Assembly (NCBI GenBank): GCA_016650315.1
Contig: JAENVZ010000254.1
Location: forward strand, 1 to 15,348
Reading direction: 5' to 3'
DNA length: 15,348 nucleotides
Source of the DNA: Alphaproteobacteria bacterium
GTDB taxonomy: Bacteria > Pseudomonadota > Alphaproteobacteria > Sphingomonadales > Sphingomonadaceae
Made by a program: the position numbers and the translations under genes. Numbering within the stretch: position 1 is the first letter of the stretch; the number at the start of each line of letters is the position of its first letter. This document shows, one piece after another, positions 1-6,997 of the stretch. Under the pieces are notes generated by a model. The model was not told the DNA's origin. It searched no databases and saw only the letters and a program-made list of their open reading frames with translations.

Positions 1-1038
1 GGCTGGTCTGTTTCCCTGCGCTTTTATTGTGACACCATGTCGCCAACCTTTTTGATTCCCATGGGGATGGCCACGTTATTGATCCTGGGGCTAAAGGCCC
101 TGCTGACGGATGCTCGCCTGACCAATCGGCTGGCCATCATTGCGCTGGCAGGTGCAGGGGCGCTGATTGCGTTGTCGTTGAGCGGGCGGGAATGCATGGC
201 CGGGCCGTTTGAAACGCTTGATCCTCTGGTCTATCGTCTCTGGTACCTGAAAGTCAGCGAAGGGCTTCCCATCTGGGATCAGAAAGCCACGACCATATTC
301 ATGATTCTTGTGGCGCCGATATGGGGTGTTGCGGGATATGCGCTTGCCATTCGAGCCCAGAAAGATGCCGAAAAACGGGCGCAGTGGGTCGAGGCGTTGT
401 TTCTGGCGCTGGGGGCTTTCACGCTCTCCATTCTGGTCATGCGGGCGATGTCGGTCGCCCATCTTTTCATGCTTCCCGGCAATGTCTGGTTGTTCCTGAC
501 CGGCATGGCCAGGGCGCGGACATTGCACCGGGTATCGATGCGAGTAATTGCGTCGGTTGCGACCGTAGTTTTGATTCCCGCTTTGCCGACGGCTTTGCTT
601 GCCAGTGCTTTCTCTCGAGAATCGGAAGCGGGCCATGTTTCGCAAAAGGTGCTGGCGCAATGCACGACGGCGACAGGGTTGCGGGATCTTGCCGCCTTAC
701 CGCCTGCGACGCTGTTTGCGCCTCTCGATATTGGGCCGTATCTGCTGGTCCATACCCATCATCGCGTCATCGGGACGGCTCACCACCGCAATCAGCATGC
801 CATGGCGACAGTCATCACGGCCTTTATGAGTGTGGAACCAGAAGCCCGGAAAACGGTCATGGGCAGTGGCGCGGACTATCTGGTCTATTGCACGCAAAAA
901 TCCGAAATAGACCAATATGTGAAGCATGCCCCCAATGGTCTTGCGGCCCGACTGGAAGCGGGTCAGGTCCCGATCTGGCTTCAGCCTGTCCCCATGCAGC
1001 AGGGAAAAATCATTCGGGTCTATCGCATCATGCGTTAA
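1..1038 (+). CDS. Multi-pass membrane protein, 5'-truncated by window edge (unknown function)
   Basis: The frame is open from base 1 (reading GWSVSLRFYCDT before the first ATG at 37), and no Shine-Dalgarno precedes that ATG, so the gene most likely starts upstream of the window. Counting from ATG37 (333 residues), hydrophobic segments lie at about 1-23, 31-49, 85-105, 117-136, 141-158 and 168-192, followed by a polar C-terminal domain of about 140 residues. That layout, several membrane spans followed by a soluble tail, together with motifs such as GPYLLVHTHHRVIGTAHHRN and DYLVYC, resembles large membrane glycosyltransferase-like proteins (ArnT/PMT style). The resemblance is inference, and no catalytic residue can be assigned from the visible part. 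Its TAA stop overlaps the stop of the convergent msrB gene. That it is a real membrane-protein gene is fairly certain; its function is unknown. Confidence 0.8.
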   Translation, partial: GWSVSLRFYCDTMSPTFLIPMGMATLLILGLKALLTDARLTNRLAIIALAGAGALIALSLSGRECMAGPFETLDPLVYRLWYLKVSEGLPIWDQKATTIFMILVAPIWGVAGYALAIRAQKDAEKRAQWVEALFLALGAFTLSILVMRAMSVAHLFMLPGNVWLFLTGMARARTLHRVSMRVIASVATVVLIPALPTALLASAFSRESEAGHVSQKVLAQCTTATGLRDLAALPPATLFAPLDIGPYLLVHTHHRVIGTAHHRNQHAMATVITAFMSVEPEARKTVMGSGADYLVYCTQKSEIDQYVKHAPNGLAARLEAGQVPIWLQPVPMQQGKIIRVYRIMR

Positions 1039-1544
1039 GTGACCGTTGACTGAAACAGCATTGCCGCACCGTTCATGCAAAAGCGCTTGCCCGTTGGTTT
1101 GGGGCCATCATCGAAGACATGACCCAGATGCCCGCCGCAGCGCCGACAAAGCACTTCCGTGCGTGGATAGCCGATGACATAGTCTGTGGTGGTGCGCACC
1201 GCATTGGGCAGGGGTTTCCAGAAGCTGGGCCAGCCAGTGCCGCTGTCATATTTGGTGGTTGATGAAAAAAGCGGCAGGCGGCAGCCCGCGCACAGGAACA
1301 GCCCTTTGCGATGCTCCTTGTTCAAAGGGCTGGAATAGGGGCGCTCGGTCGCGGCGCGGCGCAGCACGGAAAATTGCTGTGGCGTCAGGCGCTTTTTCCA
1401 TTCCTCGTCGCTCAGGGTGAGTTCGAATGTTTCCTTCGCCTCTGTCGTATCGCCGAACATACGGAAACCCGCAATGCCGGTGGCGGCGAGCAGGCCGGTC
1501 GATCCGATCAGGGCGCGTCGTGATATGTGCATCATCCCTCTCAT
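1035..1544 (-). CDS. msrB: Peptide-methionine (R)-S-oxide reductase MsrB, Tat-exported form
   Basis: Reduces the R-epimer of methionine sulfoxide in proteins back to methionine. The 169-residue product has the full MsrB signature: two zinc CxxC pairs (C85/C88 in CAGC and C133/C136 in CRRCGGHLGH), the SGTGWPSF substrate-pocket segment at 101-108, and catalytic C156 in RFCMN. The N-terminus carries a twin-arginine signal (ISRRALIG, residues 7-14) followed by a hydrophobic stretch to about 27. The protein is therefore predicted to be exported folded to the periplasm, or anchored there, instead of acting in the cytosol like common MsrB. The start is uncertain: ATG codons occur at 1544, 1535 and 1532, and the AGAGGG just before the latter two is spaced too closely to be decisive. 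It lies 21 bp downstream of the ABC permease gene on the same strand, so co-transcription is likely. The identification is firm. Confidence 0.93.
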   Translation of the reverse strand: MRGMMHISRRALIGSTGLLAATGIAGFRMFGDTTEAKETFELTLSDEEWKKRLTPQQFSVLRRAATERPYSSPLNKEHRKGLFLCAGCRLPLFSSTTKYDSGTGWPSFWKPLPNAVRTTTDYVIGYPRTEVLCRRCGGHLGHVFDDGPKPTGKRFCMNGAAMLFQSTVT

Positions 1545-1565
1545 TCGCGTGGGCAGTATAGAGGG

Positions 1566-2786
1566 TTACATCTGAACCCGCGATGCACGGCCAGCAAGGC
1601 GTTTGAGCAAAGGCAGTCGTTTGGCCCTTTTGCCACTACCGGATTTCAGTACATTGCGCCGGAACAGGCTCACGCCCAGGCGGATGATGACCCCGACGCA
1701 GAAAATCTGCCACGGGATTGCGACCAGATGAGGCCAGATGGCGGGTGATTGGGCGGCACGGGCGATCATGGTGAAGGGCGAGCTCAAGGGAAAGATCGCG
1801 GCCACGATTTCGGCGGGCTGGCCAGGTTTGTTGACCGCATAGGAGGCAAGAAAGAAGACCACCACCTGCCCCATGGTGACGGGCATGGACAGGGTCTGCA
1901 CTTCCCGGACGGTCGATGCCTGCGCGCCGATGCCGATGAAAAGCGCGCCAAGCAGGGAATAAGCCATGGCGAAATAGATGACCCCGAGAGCAATGAAGAC
2001 CGGCCAGCCGACCGCAGGCGGGGGTAATAGCGATGTAAAGCCGAACGATGCGAAATAGATGATGAGGGCGGTGCCACCCCAGATGGAAATACCGACCAGC
2101 GACATAGCGAGCATCGCCATCAGCTTGCCGATGAAAATCGCGTCGATGGGGACAGCCGCGGCCAGTATTTCAATGATCTTGTTCGTTTTTTCTTCGACAA
2201 GGTTGGACAGCACCATGCCGGCCAGCAGCATGGTGAGGAGGAAGAGCAGCACCTGTGCCGCACGACCGGTCAGCAATCGCGCCTGTTGCTGCACGCCCTG
2301 ACTGCGGGCGATAGCCCGGGTTTCCAGGCGGATTTCGGGAAGGGTCGTACCGGCCCGCGCGGTGCTGATGAGCAGGGAGATGTCACCCTCCATCCGGCGA
2401 ATTTCGCCTTTCTGTCCCGTCAGCACGGGTTGTTCCAATGTCCCTGACAAGACAGCGGTGACGCTGTCCTTGCGTTGATTCAGCATGGCATCGGTGCTGC
2501 TAGCGGGCGCACCTTCCCTTAATTGGGGTAGGGCGTTGGTCCCAAGCTGGCTTGTGAGGCGATCATGCGCACCACGCAACGCCTGCATATCGGGCGCTGT
2601 CATCAGGACGCCGATGACCGGCCGTTTCTCGTCGCCCGTCATATCCTGCCCCAAATGTCCCGCGAGCACGCCGATCACGACGGGAAACAAGGGGCCAAGC
2701 AGGAAGAAAATGAAGGCTTTGGAGAAAATAACCGCCGTAAAATCCCGCCGGGCGATGACAAAGGCGGCGCGCAGCAACTCTTTCAT
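1566..2786 (-). CDS. ABC transporter permease, ABC-2 / NatB-like
   Basis: Membrane subunit of an export-type ABC transporter, 406 residues. It opens with a cytoplasmic stretch and one transmembrane segment (about 20-45, AFIFFLLGPLFPVVIG). A large extracytoplasmic domain follows (about 50-180). The C-terminal half then carries roughly five membrane spans. After the second span it has NLVEEKTNKIIEIL, a conserved cytoplasmic segment of NatB-like ABC2_membrane_3 permeases. The C-terminus is strongly basic. The start ATG overlaps the stop of the ATPase gene as ATGA, so translational coupling is expected and the two proteins surely form one transporter. The substrate cannot be read from the sequence. 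NatAB of Bacillus exports sodium, but many relatives are uncharacterised, so I give no gene symbol. Confidence 0.92.
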   Translation of the reverse strand: MKELLRAAFVIARRDFTAVIFSKAFIFFLLGPLFPVVIGVLAGHLGQDMTGDEKRPVIGVLMTAPDMQALRGAHDRLTSQLGTNALPQLREGAPASSTDAMLNQRKDSVTAVLSGTLEQPVLTGQKGEIRRMEGDISLLISTARAGTTLPEIRLETRAIARSQGVQQQARLLTGRAAQVLLFLLTMLLAGMVLSNLVEEKTNKIIEILAAAVPIDAIFIGKLMAMLAMSLVGISIWGGTALIIYFASFGFTSLLPPPAVGWPVFIALGVIYFAMAYSLLGALFIGIGAQASTVREVQTLSMPVTMGQVVVFFLASYAVNKPGQPAEIVAAIFPLSSPFTMIARAAQSPAIWPHLVAIPWQIFCVGVIIRLGVSLFRRNVLKSGSGKRAKRLPLLKRLAGRASRVQM

Positions 2787-3724
2787 GCCGCATCCTCCTG
2801 TTCCGGCGCGCCCATTTCGCGCACCACCGCTTCCCCCGCGATGGCGACGAAGGCGTCGTGCAGGCCGGGGCGTTCAATGGCGAGCGCTTCAATCCCCGCA
2901 TTGTTTTCTACCAGCGCCTTCAACAATGGTTCGATTCCCACGTCAGGCAGCGTGAAATGCCAGACATTGCCATCGGCGCGGGTGTCGGGGGGAAGGGCAG
3001 CACGCCAAGGCCCATCGGTCCGCCGGGTTTCCAGACGAACCTGCGGACGCAACCGGTCGCGGGCGTCCGACACCCGCCCTTCGAACCGGATCTTGCCATT
3101 GGCGACAATGGCGATGCGTTCGCACAATCGTTCGGCATGGGCGATGACATGGGTGGAAAAAATGATGGTGACGCCATCGGCTGCCTTGCGTTGGATCATC
3201 TGTTCAAGCTTGCCCTGATTGATCGCGTCCAGCCCGGAAAATGGTTCATCCAGAACGATGAGGCGCGGTTCATGCACAATGGCGCCCAGCAATTGCACCG
3301 TCTGCGCCATGCCCTTGGACAAGGTCCTTATGGGCTTGTCCACCGCAGCGCCCAGTCCGTGTTCGGTCATCAACGCCCGCCCGCGCTTGCGCCCCTCTGC
3401 CAATGGCAGGCCGCGCAACGCCCCCATGAAGGCAATGGCGTCATAGGCTTTCATGGACGGATAAAGCCCGCGCTCTTCTGGCAGATAACCGACCTGGCGC
3501 ACCATATCGAGCGGCTTTTTCGCGCCCAGCAAACGGCGCGTGCCCGCATCGGGATCGATAATGCCCAGCAATATGCGGAGCAAAGTCGTCTTGCCCGCGC
3601 CATTGGGACCCAACATGCCGTAGATGCTGCCCTTGGGAACAGCTATGTCGACGCCATCCACCGCGCGGAAGGAGCCGAAATCCTTGACAAGCCCATGTGC
3701 TTCAACAGCATAGGGCGTTTGCAT
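2783..3724 (-). CDS. ABC transporter ATP-binding protein, NatA-like with C-terminal DUF4162-like region
   Basis: Cytoplasmic ATPase that powers the adjacent permease. With the start used here (313 residues) it shows Walker A GPNGAGKT at 39-46, the Q-loop region near YLPEERGLYPSM (80-91), the ABC signature LSKGM at 135-139, Walker B LIVLDE at 155-160 followed by the D-loop SGLD, and the switch histidine H192 in STH. About 90 residues follow the nucleotide-binding domain, as in NatA-type ATPases with a DUF4162 tail. I chose the ATG at 3724 because AGGGG lies 5 nt upstream. An in-frame ATG at 3739 and a TTG at 3769 are possible, but the latter would overlap queG. The gene is divergent from queG with only 38 bp between the starts, so the two promoters must be packed together or overlap. 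Confidence 0.93.
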   Translation of the reverse strand: MQTPYAVEAHGLVKDFGSFRAVDGVDIAVPKGSIYGMLGPNGAGKTTLLRILLGIIDPDAGTRRLLGAKKPLDMVRQVGYLPEERGLYPSMKAYDAIAFMGALRGLPLAEGRKRGRALMTEHGLGAAVDKPIRTLSKGMAQTVQLLGAIVHEPRLIVLDEPFSGLDAINQGKLEQMIQRKAADGVTIIFSTHVIAHAERLCERIAIVANGKIRFEGRVSDARDRLRPQVRLETRRTDGPWRAALPPDTRADGNVWHFTLPDVGIEPLLKALVENNAGIEALAIERPGLHDAFVAIAGEAVVREMGAPEQEDAA

Positions 3725-3762
3725 GTCGTCCCCTGTCATCGGGGGCAGGATAGTCGCGCCAT

Positions 3763-4812
3763 ATGACAAGACAAGGTGAAAATATCGAACAGCGCATCAA
3801 GGCGCAGGCGGAGGTGCTGGGTTTTGCCGATTGCGCCATCGCGCGCGCCGATGCTGCGCCGCGAACCGCCGAGCGGCTTGCCCAATGGCTGTCGGAAGGG
3901 CGGCATGGCGATATGATCTGGATGGAAGAACGCGCGGCGCAGCGCGGGTCGCCGCAGGGGCTGTGGCCCGACGTGCGATCGGTCATCATGCTGGGCATGA
4001 GCTATGCCCCTGCGGGCGATCCGCTGGCGCTGGAGGCGGCGCGGGATGTTGGCCGCATTTCGGTCTATGCGCAGGGGCAGGATTATCATGACGTCGTCAA
4101 AAAAGGCCTGAAGGCCCTTGCCCGCTGGATGATTGATGAAGCGGGCGGGGAATTGAAGGTGTTCGTCGATACCGCGCCCGTCATGGAAAAACCACTGGCC
4201 GAAGCGGCGGGGCTTGGCTGGCAGGGCAAGCACAGCAATCTGGTCAGCCGCACGCATGGAAGCTGGCTGTTTCTTGGCGCGATCTATACGACGCTGGATC
4301 TGTCGCCCGACAAGCCGGGGCATGACCGTTGCGGCAGTTGCGATGCCTGTCAGCGGGTCTGCCCCACCGATGCCTTTCCCGCGCCCTACCGTGTCGATGC
4401 GCGCAAATGCATTTCCTACCTGACCATTGAGCATAAGGGACCAATTCCGGTCGAATATCGCGCCGCCATCGGCAACCGGATCTATGGCTGCGATGACTGT
4501 CTGGCGGTGTGTCCCTGGAACAAGTTTGCCGACAGCGCGGCAGCGAACAGGGCGTTTCTGGGCCGCCCGGAACTGGCAGCGCCCGCACTGTCGGATTTGC
4601 TGGCGCTGGACGATGCAGACTTCCGCACGGTGTTTGCAGGTTCTCCGATCAAGCGAATCGGCCGCGACCGGATGGTGCGCAATGCAGCGATTGCGGCGGG
4701 GAACAGTGGCAACGCCGGATACATGGCACAATTACAACAGCTTATGGGAGACGAGAGCGAGGTCGTGCGCGATGCAGCGGGATGGGCGCTGGAACAGTTG
4801 CCGGTGCGATAA
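3763..4812 (+). CDS. queG: Epoxyqueuosine reductase QueG
   Basis: Cobalamin- and iron-sulfur-dependent enzyme that reduces epoxyqueuosine to queuosine in the anticodon wobble position of GUN tRNAs, the last step of Q synthesis. The 349-residue product has the two 4Fe-4S cysteine clusters: CGSCDACQRVCP at 190-201 and CDDCLAVCPWNKF from 243. It also has the conserved VDTAP segment with D136, the position equivalent to the proposed proton donor of characterised QueG. The C-terminus (about 290-349) has the HEAT-like alpha-helical repeat of the longer QueG class. A purine-rich GCAGGA lies about 12 nt before the ATG, a rather long spacing, but no better start exists. It is divergent from the ABC ATPase gene and convergent with the lipoprotein gene, 7 bp apart. 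No other queuosine gene is in the window, so it appears to stand alone. Confidence 0.97.
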   Translation: MTRQGENIEQRIKAQAEVLGFADCAIARADAAPRTAERLAQWLSEGRHGDMIWMEERAAQRGSPQGLWPDVRSVIMLGMSYAPAGDPLALEAARDVGRISVYAQGQDYHDVVKKGLKALARWMIDEAGGELKVFVDTAPVMEKPLAEAAGLGWQGKHSNLVSRTHGSWLFLGAIYTTLDLSPDKPGHDRCGSCDACQRVCPTDAFPAPYRVDARKCISYLTIEHKGPIPVEYRAAIGNRIYGCDDCLAVCPWNKFADSAAANRAFLGRPELAAPALSDLLALDDADFRTVFAGSPIKRIGRDRMVRNAAIAAGNSGNAGYMAQLQQLMGDESEVVRDAAGWALEQLPVR

Positions 4813-4819
4813 ATATCAG

Positions 4820-5191
4820 TCAGTTCGCCCGCAGTGACTGGATACATGCCGCTGCGTCGGTGTCATTGCCATTGGTCAACCGGGTATCGATATGCGTGAC
4901 GACCGGCTCTTTCTTCTTGCCCGTTATATAGAGATAGGCGTCAAGAACACAGCGGCCATTGGTGAATTGCAATTTGCGCACGGTACGCTCGCGTACATCA
5001 AGGCGGGGCTGCCCGAACATCGCAATCAATTGGCGGGCGTCCGTTCCTGCAATCCCTTCGGGCGCGCTGCCATAATAGGCTGCGCTGCGCATGGGTGGCG
5101 GCGGGGCGCTGCTCACTGCCGCAGGCCCACCGCAGCCGGACAGCAGCAAGGTCAGTGAAAAGGTCGCGGCGGCAATACGAAAATCCATCAT
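4820..5191 (-). CDS. Small lipoprotein of unknown function
   Basis: A predicted lipoprotein of 123-124 residues. The N-terminus from the ATG-ATG pair at 5191/5188 reads as a signal peptide (FRIAAATFSLTLLLSGC) ending in lipobox LSGC, so C20 would be lipidated after signal peptidase II cleavage. A proline/serine/alanine linker follows (about 23-36). A small folded domain then contains GTDARQLIAMFGQP and a two-cysteine pattern (C in NGRCVLDAYLY and C in AAACIQSL) that could form a disulfide. The frame could extend upstream to 5284, but that would bury the signal peptide inside a 31-residue basic extension, so the internal start is preferred; AAGAAAG lies just upstream. I do not recognise a named family. 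The DARQLIAMFGQP segment is reminiscent of the start of SmpA/BamE-like small lipoprotein domains, which is only a weak inference. Confidence 0.85.
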   Translation of the reverse strand: MMDFRIAAATFSLTLLLSGCGGPAAVSSAPPPPMRSAAYYGSAPEGIAGTDARQLIAMFGQPRLDVRERTVRKLQFTNGRCVLDAYLYITGKKKEPVVTHIDTRLTNGNDTDAAACIQSLRAN

Positions 5192-5304
5192 CGCGCTTTC
5201 TTTGCGCGACACCGCCCGCAGGGTCAATCGCGCATTGCATCGCCGGGATGGGCCGTTTAGGCGGAAAGATATGTTGCCAGTCATCGGAATGAAAAGGACA
5301 TGAT

Positions 5305-6300
5305 GTGACGCAAGCCCGCCTGGATATTGTTGCTGTCGGCAACGCCATCGTCGATGTGATTACTCAGGCGGACGACGCCTTTCTGGCCAGTCATGCGCTT
5401 GCCAAGGGCGGGATGCAGCTGATCGATGCGGAAACGGCGGAGCTGCTCTACAGCAACATGGGCGCAGGATTGGAAATCAGCGGTGGATCGGCCGCCAATA
5501 CATTGGCCGGGATGGCGGCGTTGGGTATGAAATGCGGTTTTATCGGCCAGGTGCGCGACGATCAGTTGGGCAGTGTGTTCGCGCATGACATCCGTGCGCT
5601 GGGCATCCACTATATGACCCCGGTGCGGACGGAAGAGCCGCCAACGGCGCGTTGCCTGATTATGGTCACACCCGATGCGCAGCGCACGATGAACACGTTT
5701 CTGGGCGCATCGCAATTTCTGCCCGCGTCCGCGCTTGACCCCGGATTGATTGCTTCGGCCCGGATGCTGTATCTGGAGGGTTATCTCTGGGATCCCGAAG
5801 AACCGCGCGCGGCGATGAAATCAGCCATCGACATTGCCCGCAAGGCGGGGCGAGAGGTTGCCTTTACCCTGTCCGACAATTTCTGCATCGACCGTCACCG
5901 CGATGATTTTCAGGCGCTGATCCACAATGGTGACATCGATGTCCTGTTCGCCAATGAAGGCGAGATTCAATCGCTCAACCAGATCGCGGATTTCGAAAAG
6001 GCCGTTGCCGCAACAGCGGGCAAGGTTCGCACGCTGGTGGTGACGCGCAGCGAAAAGGGCGCGATCGCGATTCAGGACGGTGTACGGTATGAAGTTTTCG
6101 CCGCGCCGGTCGAACAGGTCATTGATACCACAGGCGCGGGCGATCTTTTCGCAGCGGGTTTTCTGAGCGGCTATCTGAGCGGTCGTTCGGTCGAGACCAG
6201 CATTGCTATGGGTTCGATCGCTGCCGCAGAGGTTATCTCCCATTATGGCGCGCGACCGGAAATCGACTTGCAGAGGCTGTTGGCGGAAAAACTGGGCTGA
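5305..6300 (+). CDS. Adenosine kinase / PfkB-family sugar kinase
   Basis: Ribokinase-fold (PfkB) kinase of 331 residues. It probably phosphorylates adenosine to AMP in purine salvage, since alphaproteobacterial members with this N-terminus are usually annotated as adenosine kinase. Visible signatures are GGSAANTLAGMAALG at 60-74 (PfkB signature 1, substrate lid side) and DTTGAGDLFAAGF at 274-286 (signature 2), with catalytic base D280 and the GAGD anion hole. The start is GTG at 5305, with AAGGA 6 nt upstream; the two nearby ATGs are in another frame and run straight into a TGA. The gene is divergent from the lipoprotein gene (113 bp between starts) and convergent with ppa, with a long inverted repeat between the two. 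Substrate choice between adenosine and another nucleoside or sugar cannot be settled from sequence alone. Confidence 0.93.
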   Translation: MTQARLDIVAVGNAIVDVITQADDAFLASHALAKGGMQLIDAETAELLYSNMGAGLEISGGSAANTLAGMAALGMKCGFIGQVRDDQLGSVFAHDIRALGIHYMTPVRTEEPPTARCLIMVTPDAQRTMNTFLGASQFLPASALDPGLIASARMLYLEGYLWDPEEPRAAMKSAIDIARKAGREVAFTLSDNFCIDRHRDDFQALIHNGDIDVLFANEGEIQSLNQIADFEKAVAATAGKVRTLVVTRSEKGAIAIQDGVRYEVFAAPVEQVIDTTGAGDLFAAGFLSGYLSGRSVETSIAMGSIAAAEVISHYGARPEIDLQRLLAEKLG

Positions 6301-6347
6301 TCGGTGGTTCTTTGGCAAGGCTGCTGTTGGGTTATGGCGGATGTTAG

Positions 6348-6407
6348 CCCCGTTTGGTTCGAGTAGCCTTCGAGCAAAGTCGAGAAGGCTACTCGAACCA
6401 AACGGGG
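6348..6407. repeat. Perfect long inverted repeat (REP-like), possible bidirectional terminator
   Basis: The 24-nt arm at 6348-6371 is exactly complementary to 6384-6407, with a 12-nt loop (GAGCAAAGTCGA) between them. It sits in the spacer between the convergent kinase and ppa genes, 47 bp after one stop and 26 bp before the other. No T-run follows either arm, so it is not a canonical intrinsic terminator, but a stem this long would hinder read-through or protect 3' ends from both sides. The sequence GAGCAAAGTCGAG at 6372-6384 matches GAGCGAAGTCGAG in the second repeat (14899-14911) at 12 of 13 positions, so the two elements look related. Confidence 0.9.
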
Positions 6408-6433
6408 TAGGGAATGGCAATAGCCCAGCCTGA

Positions 6434-6973
6434 TCAGGCGGCCTTGGCCTGTTTTGCGCGTTCGATAGCTTCCAACACAATGTTGCGGGCTTCGTCGGCA
6501 TTGCCCCAAGTGCCGATTCGAACCCATTTCTTTTCTTCCAGATCCTTGTAATGGGTGAAGAAATGCTCGATCTGCTGCATCACGATGGAAGGCAGATCCT
6601 TCCGCTCGCCGACATCGGTATAATAAGGGAAGGTTGAATCTACCGGCACGCAGATCAGTTTTTCGTCGCCGCCTGCTTCATCTTCGAGATTCAGCACCGC
6701 AATCGGACGCGCACGCACGACACAGCCGGGTACGAAGGGGGAGCGCGCGATCACCAGCGCGTCCAGCGGATCGCCATCGGGTGACAGCGTGTGCGGCACA
6801 AAGCCGTAATTGGCGGGATAGCGCATGGGCGTGTGCAAAATGCGATCGACGAACAGGGCGCCCGATTTCTTGTCGAATTCATATTTGACGGGTTCGCCGC
6901 CAACGGGAACCTCGATGATGACATTCAGGCTGTTGGGCGGATCGTCGCCGATCGGGATCAAGTCGATGTTCAT
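6434..6973 (-). CDS. ppa: Inorganic pyrophosphatase, soluble family I
   Basis: Hydrolyses pyrophosphate to two phosphates, pulling biosynthetic reactions forward; magnesium-dependent cytoplasmic enzyme. The product is 179 residues, the usual bacterial length. The family signature DGDPLD is at 66-71, giving the metal-binding aspartates D66, D68 and D71. YEFDKKSGALFVDR (31-44) and MRYPANYGFVPHT (50-62) are the other hallmark segments. I use the ATG at 6973; an in-frame TTG at 6982 exists, but the AGGA ribosome-binding sequence would be too close to it and fits the ATG better (10 nt). It begins 24 bp after the stop of the M61 peptidase gene on the same strand, so it may be partly co-transcribed with it. 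The identification is certain. Confidence 0.97.
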   Translation of the reverse strand: MNIDLIPIGDDPPNSLNVIIEVPVGGEPVKYEFDKKSGALFVDRILHTPMRYPANYGFVPHTLSPDGDPLDALVIARSPFVPGCVVRARPIAVLNLEDEAGGDEKLICVPVDSTFPYYTDVGERKDLPSIVMQQIEHFFTHYKDLEEKKWVRIGTWGNADEARNIVLEAIERAKQAKAA

Positions 6974-6997
6974 TTCAAGCAAATCCTGTCTGTAACA

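Noticed and set aside
91..660. Two long minus-strand ORFs opposite the first membrane protein gene
   Set aside because: They encode Arg/Gln-rich sequence without motifs and overlap each other, as expected for shadows of a GC-rich gene. The plus frame has coherent membrane segments.
2858..3766. Plus-strand ORF of about 300 codons opposite the ABC ATPase gene
   Set aside because: The minus strand carries all ATPase motifs in order; the plus-strand translation shows no family signature.
3736..4731. Minus-strand ORF of about 330 codons opposite queG
   Set aside because: QueG on the plus strand has complete cysteine clusters. The antisense product is His/Arg/Pro-rich without motifs.
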